Origin: Deinococcus grandis
GTDB lineage: Bacteria > Deinococcota > Deinococci > Deinococcales > Deinococcaceae
Reading direction: 5' to 3'
DNA: 64,000 bases
Assembly (NCBI RefSeq): GCF_001485435.1
Contig: NZ_BCMS01000001.1
Location: forward strand, 1,621,501-1,685,500
Position numbers and translations under genes: made by a program. Shown here in pieces: positions 57,808 through 64,000 of the stretch. Position 1 is the stretch's first letter. Each line of letters begins with the position of its first letter. Under the pieces are notes generated by a model. That model was given only the letters and a program-made list of their open reading frames with translations, ran no database searches and had not been told where the DNA came from.

Positions 57808-57835
57808 GTAACGGCCCTGCAACGAACCCGTAACG
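57808..57835 (+). promoter_or_regulatory. Three 11-bp-phased direct repeats (response-regulator-like site)
   Basis: GTAACG at 57808, GCAACG at 57819 and GTAACG at 57830, each start 11 bp apart, i.e. on one helix face. The last ends 17 bp before the -35 of the pilus promoter, a position typical of OmpR/PhoB-family activators. Confidence 0.6.
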
Positions 57836-57852
57836 CCACTCAGGGCGACAAA

Positions 57853-57881
57853 TTGACCGTCCCAGACATGAGAATTATAGT
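57853..57881 (+). promoter_or_regulatory. Sigma-70 promoter of the pilus operon
   Basis: TTGACC (57853-57858), a 17-bp spacer, TATAGT (57876-57881). Near-consensus and leadered, in contrast to the leaderless promoters around it. Confidence 0.75.
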
Positions 57882-57998
57882 TTTCCTCAGTCCGGTCACC
57901 CGCGTACCACAGCGTTCAGATGACAGCTTCTGGGGAGAAGCTGGCGGCGCCCCCATGCGCCGCGCGCCACCCGCCGCGAACCGGACAGGAGGAAGGTC

Positions 57999-58541
57999 AT
58001 GAAGAGAACCGCTCTACTGCTCGCCGCCCTGAATCTCGGCATCGTCCAGGCCCAACAGGGAGCGTCCGTCACGCTCCACCCGGCCGTGGAGGTCGCGAAC
58101 GTGTGCGCCATGGGCGACGAGAACCTCAACGGCATGAACGTCGACGGTCCCGCCGCGTACCCCGCCTTCGCGTACAACGCCCTGGACGGCGATGGGGGCG
58201 GCGCCGAGACGCCGGTCCTGAAGATCCACTGCACCGCCGGGACCGCCATCACGCTGGGCATCGCCGCGTCGGGCGGCGGCTCGGACAGCCTCGCCCCGAC
58301 CGCCCTGCCGAACAACGTCAACAGCACCTTCGACGGCCTGATCTACCTGCAGATGCCGGGCAGCGGGTCGGTGCCGCTGAAGGCCAAGTGGAAGGTGCGG
58401 GTCAACACCAACCCGTCGAGCAGCGCCACCACGCCCGACCGGTACGCCGGGTGGCTGAAGATGACCGCGCCGGACGGTCAGTGGGGCGTGCCCGCCGGGA
58501 CGTACACCGGTACGCTGGCGATCACCGTCTCGTACAACTGA
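57999..58541 (+). CDS. Spore coat U domain pilin-like subunit 1
   Basis: Secreted 180-residue protein with signal MKRTALLLAALNLGIVQA and an immunoglobulin-like beta domain of the spore coat U (SCPU) family: conserved Cys in VANVCAMG and KIHCTAGT likely form a disulfide, and the C-terminus TYTGTLAITVSYN is the donor/acceptor-type ending found in SCPU subunits. Probably the major fibre subunit. An AGGAGGAAGG ribosome-binding site precedes the ATG. First gene of a chaperone-usher operon. Confidence 0.85.
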   Translation: MKRTALLLAALNLGIVQAQQGASVTLHPAVEVANVCAMGDENLNGMNVDGPAAYPAFAYNALDGDGGGAETPVLKIHCTAGTAITLGIAASGGGSDSLAPTALPNNVNSTFDGLIYLQMPGSGSVPLKAKWKVRVNTNPSSSATTPDRYAGWLKMTAPDGQWGVPAGTYTGTLAITVSYN

Positions 58542-58687
58542 GCGCGGCGCGCGGCCTGCGTGGTCGGCCTGGTCGTCAGGACCGGTCCGCGCAGGTGGCG
58601 ACAGCAGGGGCGGGCCGGACGGTGCGGGGAGACTCCGCCGTCCGGGCCACGTCATCCCCGCACAGGATCGGGCATTCCGGAGGCCAC

Positions 58688-59086
58688 ATGAGGACAGGTG
58701 CAGTGTGCTGGGGCGTCTGGCTGCTGGGCGGCGCGCACGCGGCGTGCCTGCCCGTGAGTGCCAGCGTGGAGACTGATCCGTACGACGCGCTGCGCGGCGC
58801 CCGCCCGACGCTGGCGGTCACCGTGACCTGCGCGCGGCCCGGCGACCGGTTCCGTCTGGACCTGGGCGTGCTGGAGGGCGGCGCGGGCGCGCTGCGGCTG
58901 GCCGGGCCGGGCGGGACGCTCCTGGCGACCGTCGGCGCGGACGGCGCGGCGTGGCGGGGCGAGCGGCGCGGCACGCAGGTGGTGCGGGTGCCGCTGAACA
59001 TCCTTTCCGGGCAGTGGGTGGCGGGCGGCACGTACCGCGCGGCGCTGGAGGTCACCGTGGTGAACACACGACAGGAGACGCCGTGA
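58688..59086 (+). CDS. Spore coat U-like subunit 2
   Basis: A 132-residue exported protein: signal RTGAVCWGVWLLGGAHA, then a single compact SCPU-like domain with the paired Cys (ACLPVSASV and VTVTCARPGD) and C-terminal YRAALEVTVVN. Shorter than subunit 1, so perhaps a minor or adaptor subunit. AGG ribosome-binding site before ATG; its stop overlaps the chaperone start (GTGA). Confidence 0.78.
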   Translation: MRTGAVCWGVWLLGGAHAACLPVSASVETDPYDALRGARPTLAVTVTCARPGDRFRLDLGVLEGGAGALRLAGPGGTLLATVGADGAAWRGERRGTQVVRVPLNILSGQWVAGGTYRAALEVTVVNTRQETP

Positions 59087-59799
59087 GGCGCGGGGCGCGC
59101 GCGCTGCTGGTCCTCGCGCTGGGGGCGCTGGCGGGCGCGCAGGGGTTCGGGTTCACGCCGACCGTGCTGAACCTCGACCCGACGCGGTCGCTGAACACGC
59201 AGACGACCATGCTGAACACCACGCGCGTCGCGTCGAAGTTCACGGTGAGCGTGAAGGCCTGGCGGGTCGAGGGGGGCCGCATGGTCCTGAGCGACACCCG
59301 CGACCTGCTCGTCAACCCGGCCGAGTTCATCCTGCCGGGCGGCGCGTCGCAGGTCGTGCGGGTCGGGCTGCGCAAGAAGCCCGGCGCGGCCGAGGTCGCG
59401 TACCGGCTGCTGGTGCAGCAGGTGCCGTACGGGACGAGCGTGCCGCAGACGACCGTCGCGGCGGACGGGATCGACGTGCGGCTGGACCTGCCGACGACGT
59501 TCTCACTGCCGGTGTACGTCGCGCCGCCCGGCGCGGCGGCGCGCATGAGTTTCGACGCGCAGCGGCAGGGGGACGACCTGATCCTGCGCCTCGCGAACGC
59601 CGGGACGCGCCACGAGACCTTCAATGCGTTCCAGGCGGCGCGCGGGGACACGCGGGTGGACCTCGCGTCGCTGGCGGTGCTGGGGGGCGCGTCGGTGACG
59701 CTGACCCTGCCCGGGCTGGGCGCGCGGTCCGGGGACCTGACCCTGAGTTTCCTGAACGCGGACGCGAAACCGGCCCGCGTGACCGTCCGGGTGCCCTGA
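59083..59799 (+). CDS. Periplasmic pilus chaperone (PapD-like)
   Basis: Exported 238-residue two-domain immunoglobulin-like chaperone. After a signal peptide (ALLVLALGALAGAQG) comes FGFTPTVLNLDPTRSLNT, the conserved region with LVNPAEFILPGGASQVVRV and FSLPVYVAPP, as in archaic (sigma) pilus chaperones such as CsuC. It would hold subunits by donor-strand complementation before the usher. GTG start overlaps subunit 2 stop. Confidence 0.88.
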   Translation: MRRGARALLVLALGALAGAQGFGFTPTVLNLDPTRSLNTQTTMLNTTRVASKFTVSVKAWRVEGGRMVLSDTRDLLVNPAEFILPGGASQVVRVGLRKKPGAAEVAYRLLVQQVPYGTSVPQTTVAADGIDVRLDLPTTFSLPVYVAPPGAAARMSFDAQRQGDDLILRLANAGTRHETFNAFQAARGDTRVDLASLAVLGGASVTLTLPGLGARSGDLTLSFLNADAKPARVTVRVP

Positions 59800-59800
59800 G

Positions 59801-62041
59801 ATGCGCGCGCACCTGCCGGGCCTGTCGGCGGCGCTGTGGGCGGCCATGCTGCTGTGCGCGGCCCCTCCGGTGGGGGCGCAGCCGGCCTCGCCGGAGGCGG
59901 TGGCGTGCGCCGCACCGGAACTGCTGCTGGAGGTGGTGGTGGGGGGCGCGCCGCGCGGCGCCGTGCCGGTCCGCCTGGGCGCCGACCTGGCCGACACGCT
60001 GGTCCCCCCTGACGTCCTGCGCGCCGCGGAGGCCGGGTACGCGGCGCAGACGGTGACCTGCGACGACGTGCCGTTCGTGCGGCTGTCCGGGCAGGTGGCG
60101 GTCACGTTCGACCAGCCCCGCCAGCGGCTGCTGATCCGCCCGCGGCTGGACCGGCTGCAGGGCGACACGCTGAACCTCGCGGGGGCCGCGGCGGTCGTGC
60201 CGGACGTGGGCCGGCCGGTGTGGGGCGTGGAGTACGGGGCGGACGTGCAGGCCACGTACGCCCTCATTCCGGCGGGTGCGCCCGCCACGTTCGCCGCGAC
60301 CGTGAACGCCGACGTGGGCGGCTCGGGCGGCGCCTGGAGCGGTTCGGCCGGGGCGCTGCTGGAACGGTCGGACGGGTCGTGGCGGGCGCACCCGCGCGCG
60401 CAGGTCAGCGTGGGCGTCACGGACGGCGTGCGGGTGGGCGCGGCGTGGAACGCGCAGCCGCTGGAGGGCAGTCCGGGCCTGAGCAGCAGTGACTTCCGGG
60501 GCGTGGCGCTGGGCGCGCAGGGCGGCTTCACGCTGCTGGACCCCGAGCGGCGCGTGGACCTGCCGCTGGAGGCGGACGTGCGGGTCTTCCTGGATGGCCG
60601 TGAGGTCGCGGCGCGGCGGGCCGGGCCGGGCGTGCTGCGCCTCGTGGACATTCCGCATCCGGCGGGCGCGCCGGTGACCGTGCAGGTCGAGGTGACGGAC
60701 GAGTCGGGCGTGCGCGTGCAGGAGTGGGTGCTGGAGCCCGATCCGGACCCGCTGCCGCGCGGCGCGTACCTCGCGGCGGTGCGGGCGGGCGCGTCGCGTG
60801 GCGCGTGGGGCGCGGACGTGCGGGGCGAGTACGGTCTGGGGCGCGGCTGGCGGGTGGGGGCGTCCGGCAGTGCGCAGCTGGGCGGGGCGCTGTCGGCCGG
60901 GGCGCGCGTGGCGTACGCGGACGCGCGTGGGGGCGCGCAGGCCAGCGTGCAGGTGACGTCGGCGGTGACGGGCGGGGTGAGGTCGACCGTCACGACGCTG
61001 GGTCTGCGCGGCGAGACGCAGGTGGGCGCGGCGCGGGTGTCGGCGTTCACGGTCCTGCCGCTCGGCGCGTGGCAGGACACGCAGCTGGGCGCCGCCCTGA
61101 ACGCCAACCTGGATCCGTGGACACTGTCGGTGTCGGCGCGCACGGCGCTGCGGCGCGACACCTGGAGTGTCGAGGGCAGCGTGACCCGCACCTTCGACAC
61201 GGTGGGCAGCGTGACGCTCAGCGCGGCGGCGCAGCCGGGCGGCTGGCGCCTGGGCGTGGCGGGCGGGTACCGGCCCTCGCCGCGGTGGGACCTGACGGGG
61301 GGCGTGCGTGCGGTGCAGGTGCCGCCCGCGCCGGGTTCGGAGGCCCCGGCGGTGGCGTGGCAGGCCGGGGCGGGCGCGGGGTTCCAGGTGGACACGGGCA
61401 ACCGCGTGACGGCCCGCGTGTCCCGGGATGATCTGGCGGTGGGGGGCAGTCACGTGGGGCGGGTGCTGGCCTCCGGCGAGGTCGGCCTGCGGGGCGCGTC
61501 GGCGCGGGTGCAGGGCGCGGTCGTGGCCCTGCCGGACGGCCCGAGTGCCCAGGCGACGCTGGGGCAGCGGGCGGTGCTGCTGCAGACCGGCGTGCCGGGC
61601 CTGAGCATCCTGCTGGGCGGGGTGTTCGTGGGGCGGACGGACGCGGCGGGCAGCGTCCTCCTGAGCGGCTTCACGCCCGGCGAGACGGCCGAGGTGCGCG
61701 TGGATCTGCGGGACGCGCCGTTCGGGGTGCAGGTGGGCACGGACCGCCGGGTGATCGTGCCGCCGCAGGCGGGCCTGACGGTGCTGGACTGGCGCGCGAA
61801 CTTCCGGGTGCTGCGCTGGGTGCAGGTGCGCGGCGCGGACGGCACGCCGGTCGGGAACGGCCGCGTGGTCTGGAGTGGCGGGGCGGTGCTGCTGGACGAC
61901 GAGGGCTTCGGGCTGTTCCCAGCGCAGGTGGTGCGGGGCGAGGTCCGCTCGGCGGGTGACGAGGTGCTGTGCGTGCTGGACGTCACGCCGGGCGCTCAGG
62001 AGGTCCGCTGCGGGACGCCGCCTGACCGGCCGGTTCAGTAG
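59801..62041 (+). CDS. Outer membrane usher of archaic chaperone-usher type
   Basis: A 746-residue outer membrane usher through which subunits are assembled. Signal peptide ends APPVGAQP; an N-terminal binding domain (LLLEVVVGGAPRGAVPVRLG), a long beta-barrel region with Gly/Arg-rich strands and a plug-like Ig domain (LEADVRVFLDGREVAARRAGPG), and C-terminal domains ending with two Cys (VLCVLDVTPG and VRCGTPP). It resembles the Csu/FimD-like sigma-clade ushers known from Deinococcus-Thermus. ATG lies one base after the chaperone stop. Confidence 0.86.
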   Translation: MRAHLPGLSAALWAAMLLCAAPPVGAQPASPEAVACAAPELLLEVVVGGAPRGAVPVRLGADLADTLVPPDVLRAAEAGYAAQTVTCDDVPFVRLSGQVAVTFDQPRQRLLIRPRLDRLQGDTLNLAGAAAVVPDVGRPVWGVEYGADVQATYALIPAGAPATFAATVNADVGGSGGAWSGSAGALLERSDGSWRAHPRAQVSVGVTDGVRVGAAWNAQPLEGSPGLSSSDFRGVALGAQGGFTLLDPERRVDLPLEADVRVFLDGREVAARRAGPGVLRLVDIPHPAGAPVTVQVEVTDESGVRVQEWVLEPDPDPLPRGAYLAAVRAGASRGAWGADVRGEYGLGRGWRVGASGSAQLGGALSAGARVAYADARGGAQASVQVTSAVTGGVRSTVTTLGLRGETQVGAARVSAFTVLPLGAWQDTQLGAALNANLDPWTLSVSARTALRRDTWSVEGSVTRTFDTVGSVTLSAAAQPGGWRLGVAGGYRPSPRWDLTGGVRAVQVPPAPGSEAPAVAWQAGAGAGFQVDTGNRVTARVSRDDLAVGGSHVGRVLASGEVGLRGASARVQGAVVALPDGPSAQATLGQRAVLLQTGVPGLSILLGGVFVGRTDAAGSVLLSGFTPGETAEVRVDLRDAPFGVQVGTDRRVIVPPQAGLTVLDWRANFRVLRWVQVRGADGTPVGNGRVVWSGGAVLLDDEGFGLFPAQVVRGEVRSAGDEVLCVLDVTPGAQEVRCGTPPDRPVQ

Positions 62042-62370
62042 TAGACGAGTTCGGTGCCGTCGCTTTCGGTGGCGCTCACGCGGGTGTAGACGTTCAGGGT
62101 GCCGCCCATGGGGTCGTCGCTGGTGGCGTTCAGGCGCCACTCTCCGGCCGGCAGGCGGCCATACAGGTCCGGCAGGGTGCGGGGGTCGCTGGGGCGGTAG
62201 TCCTGCGTGCAGCGCAGCGCGAGGGTCTGGGCGTCGCTGCGGCTGACTTCGCACACGGCGCGCACCGTGACGTGGATCGGGATGGTGATCTGCGCGGCGT
62301 GGGCAGCACTCAGGGCGGCGCCGAGCAGGGCGTTGAACAGGGTCAGGGCGGTGCGGTGGGGTCGGGGCAT
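62035..62370 (-). CDS. Spore coat U-like subunit 3, opposite strand
   Basis: A 111-residue exported protein: signal PHRTALTLFNALLGAALSAAHA, then AQITIPIHVTVRAVCEVSR, LALRCTQDYRP and a C-terminal GTELVYY; the paired Cys and layout match SCPU subunits. It is convergent with the usher gene (7-bp overlap of stops), so it is read from its own promoter. AGGAGG lies eight bases before the ATG. It may be an alternative or tip subunit. Confidence 0.72.
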   Translation of the reverse strand: MPRPHRTALTLFNALLGAALSAAHAAQITIPIHVTVRAVCEVSRSDAQTLALRCTQDYRPSDPRTLPDLYGRLPAGEWRLNATSDDPMGGTLNVYTRVSATESDGTELVYY

Positions 62371-62681
62371 ATGAGGGTCCTCCTGGGTGGGCCGCGCCGG
62401 GGCGGGCGGGCCTGATGCCACGCAGCGTACGGACGCCGCTGGCACCCGCCTCTTGCAGAAGCGCGACATGAAGAGAGATTTCTGACAGGCGGGTCAGGTC
62501 GCGGCGGGCCGGACGCCACGCGGAGGCGGCGTGGGCCCAGGCGTGATGTGCGGGCCGTTCGCCTCTGGGCGGGCGGTGCGGCGCAGTCGGGGAAGCGTCA
62601 GGTAGGCGGGTGCCGCGCGGGTCGCCCTCGCGCAGATGCTCGTTTCACCAAGTATTCACGCGTGTGCCGCACCATCAGGGC
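62371..62681. other. Gap without a clear gene, 311 bp
   Basis: GC-rich, no supported ORF or repeat. It contains the ribosome-binding site of the opposite-strand subunit and a fragment CAAGTATTCACG (62649-62660) resembling one box of the tripartite repeat. Confidence 0.5.
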
Positions 62682-63233
62682 ATGACAGGACAACTGGTGG
62701 CGGGACTGGTCGGCGCGGCGGTGCTCACGTCGGCTCCGGCGGTGGCGGCGGCGTACGCGGCCAGGGACGGCTCGGCGACGTTCTCGCACACGGTGCGCTT
62801 CATCCCGGTGCGGGGCAGTATCGCGGGCGTGACCGCCAGCGTGGATCTCGATCCGGCGAACCTCGCGGCGACGACCGGCACCGTGACGGTCCCGGTCGTG
62901 AACCTGAAGACCGGGATCGGGTTGCGGGACACGCACGCCAAGGGCGCAGAAGCCTTGAATACCGCGAAGTTCCCGAACGCGACCTTCAAACTGGAGAAGC
63001 TGACCGGCGGGAAGCTCGTGGAGGGTCAGACGCTGTCCACCACGGCGTCCGGCACCCTGACGGTGAAGGGCACGTCGAAGAGCGTCAGTGTGCCGGTCAA
63101 GGCGACCCTGCAGGGTGGGAAGGTGAACGTGAGCACGCAGTTCAAGTTCAATCCCTTCGATTTCGACGTGCGTTACCCGGGCAGTAGCGATTCGGTGACG
63201 GTGGACGTGGCGTTCGTGCTGAACGCCGGGTAA
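62682..63233 (+). CDS. YceI family periplasmic lipocalin-like protein
   Basis: Exported 183-residue protein of the YceI fold, which binds polyisoprenoid-type lipids and is linked to stress or isoprenoid-quinone handling. Signal region LVAGLVGAAVLTSAPAVAA, then ATFSHTVRFIPVRGSIAG, the conserved FPNATFKLEKLTGG and the closing FKFNPFDFDVRYPG. The ATG at 62682 opens with a signal peptide; the longer frame from 62610 lacks one. Confidence 0.88.
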   Translation: MTGQLVAGLVGAAVLTSAPAVAAAYAARDGSATFSHTVRFIPVRGSIAGVTASVDLDPANLAATTGTVTVPVVNLKTGIGLRDTHAKGAEALNTAKFPNATFKLEKLTGGKLVEGQTLSTTASGTLTVKGTSKSVSVPVKATLQGGKVNVSTQFKFNPFDFDVRYPGSSDSVTVDVAFVLNAG

Positions 63234-63255
63234 AGCCCGCGGAATGCCGTGAGGA

Positions 63256-63284
63256 CGGGGTGGCGGTGGCCGCCCCCTTTTTTT
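63256..63284 (+). terminator. Terminator of the YceI gene with T run
   Basis: GGTGGCGG pairs with CCGCCCCC (one mismatch), followed by seven T. Confidence 0.8.
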
Positions 63285-63291
63285 GGACTTG

Positions 63292-63313
63292 GTACACGAA
63301 TGCCTTGGTGTAC
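63292..63313. promoter_or_regulatory. Inverted repeat upstream of gap
   Basis: GTACAC and GTGTAC separated by 10 bases, about 35 bp upstream of a TACACT -10 (63348-63353). Candidate operator for glycolytic control. Confidence 0.5.
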
Positions 63314-63413
63314 AGGTGACACGAACCGCCGATCCGGAGAGCCGCGTTACACTGCGACATGCGAGGTCATCCGCCCCAGCACAGGGGGCGGCCCTCACGA
63401 CTGGAGGCACAGC

Positions 63414-64000
63414 ATGAAAGTAGGGATTAACGGCTTCGGCCGCATCGGCCGTCTGGTGTTCCGTGTTCTGGAAGCTCGCGGCGTTGAAGTGGTCGCCATC
63501 AACGACCTGACCGACAACAAGACGCTCGCCACCCTCCTGAAGTACGACAGCACCGCCGGGAAATTCGACGGCACCGTCGAGTACGACGACACCAGCCTGA
63601 CCGTCAACGGCAAGAAGATCCACGCGCTGGCCGAACGCGACCCCGCCAACATCAAGTGGGGCGAGATGGGCGTCGACATCGTCATCGAGTCCACCGGCAT
63701 CTTCACCAGCCGCGACGGCGCGGGCAAGCACATCCAGGGCGGCGCGAAGAAGGTCATCATCACCGCGCCCGCCAAGGGCGAGGACATCAGCGTCGTGCTG
63801 GGCGTCAACGAGCAGGACTACGACCCCGCGCAGCACAACATCATCAGCAACGCCAGCTGCACCACCAACAGCCTCGGCGCGCCCATGAAGCTCATCGATG
63901 AAGCCTTCGGCATCGAGAAGGCCATCATGACCACCGTGCACTCCTACACGAACGACCAGCGCGTGCTGGACCTGCCGCACAGCGACCTGCGCCGCGCCCG
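63414..64000 (+). CDS. gap: Glyceraldehyde-3-phosphate dehydrogenase, N-terminal part cut by window edge
   Basis: Glycolytic NAD-dependent enzyme. Visible: GINGFGRIGRLVFR Rossmann motif, the catalytic Cys in ISNASCTTNSLG, and the following TTVHSYTNDQRVLD loop. About 195 residues of roughly 330 are in the window. GGAGG lies six bases before the ATG, and TACACT at 63348-63353 is the -10 of a leadered promoter, as expected for a highly expressed gene. Confidence 0.95.
   Translation, partial: MKVGINGFGRIGRLVFRVLEARGVEVVAINDLTDNKTLATLLKYDSTAGKFDGTVEYDDTSLTVNGKKIHALAERDPANIKWGEMGVDIVIESTGIFTSRDGAGKHIQGGAKKVIITAPAKGEDISVVLGVNEQDYDPAQHNIISNASCTTNSLGAPMKLIDEAFGIEKAIMTTVHSYTNDQRVLDLPHSDLRRA

Larger units (their letters stand above)
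57587..57998. other. Divergent regulatory gap, 412 bp
   Basis: No convincing gene. It holds the aspartate kinase promoter near 57594, three phased direct repeats at 57808-57835 with one inverted half-site CGTTAC at 57730-57735, and the pilus-operon promoter at 57853-57881 with a leader of about 110 nt and an AGGAGG-type ribosome-binding site before 57999. Confidence 0.7.

Noticed and set aside
57766..58002. 78-codon plus-strand frame before the pilus operon
   Set aside because: No ribosome-binding site and it overlaps the promoter and phased repeats; coding character is poor.
62641..62666. Possible sixth copy of the tripartite palindromic repeat
   Set aside because: Only the stretch AGTATTCACG matches; the other boxes are missing or altered.

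Overview
The window is high-GC bacterial DNA that fits a Deinococcus chromosome. UvrC, the S1-domain protein, the split TrpB/TrpA and the SucC/SucD pair look Deinococcus-like, and many start codons sit 6-8 bases after a TANNNT hexamer, the leaderless-transcript arrangement known to be common in that genus. Species was not determined. Almost all of the window is housekeeping DNA with short intergenic gaps and frequent 4-bp stop/start overlaps. No tRNA, rRNA or CRISPR array was seen.

Layout. 1-9.8 kb: a cut-off carboxylesterase, DNA polymerase III delta (holA) overlapping a Ser/Thr kinase, an alpha/beta hydrolase, an acyltransferase, prephenate dehydrogenase, a TSUP permease, a DUF1622 membrane protein, a HAD phosphatase and a PhzF-like isomerase. 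9.8-15.7 kb: acyl-CoA ligase + SDR, prephenate dehydratase, an amidase, MinC, an S1-domain protein. 15.8-18.9 kb: a plastic stretch with an IS66-type element (17-bp perfect terminal repeats, 8-bp target duplication) inserted in a hairpin-bearing repeat whose second copy lies 3 kb away, upstream of a ParA gene. 18.9-21.2 kb: an overlapping set ParA / small basic protein / HEAGH membrane protein / GluQRS. 21.2-32.2 kb: trpBA, two tiny peptide genes, PAP2 phosphatase, uvrC, two alpha/beta hydrolases, hisS-aspS, a lipoprotein. 32.2-41 kb: lipid kinase, HNH protein, tyrosine recombinase, Lnt, phosphoesterase, aminotransferase, HAD, M19 dipeptidase, a DUF2268-like zinc protein. 41-50.6 kb: a sugar-binding protein with a LacI-type operator, an NlpC/P60-epimerase-oxidoreductase operon, a phosphatase, a QorB-like reductase with its Rrf2 regulator, sucCD. 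50.7-57.6 kb: M24 peptidase + RlpA-like protein, YbjN, PepF, an MFS transporter behind a six-codon leader ORF, aspartate kinase. 57.6-62.4 kb: a chaperone-usher (spore coat U type) surface-fibre operon with a textbook -35/-10 promoter and three 11-bp-phased direct repeats. End: YceI and a cut-off gap.

Two cross-cutting signals are not explained by the genes: a ~37-bp tripartite palindromic repeat (five intergenic copies) that can fold in two exclusive ways, and a leaderless promoter grammar that helps fix start codons, including a leaderless upstream ORF coupled to the MFS gene.
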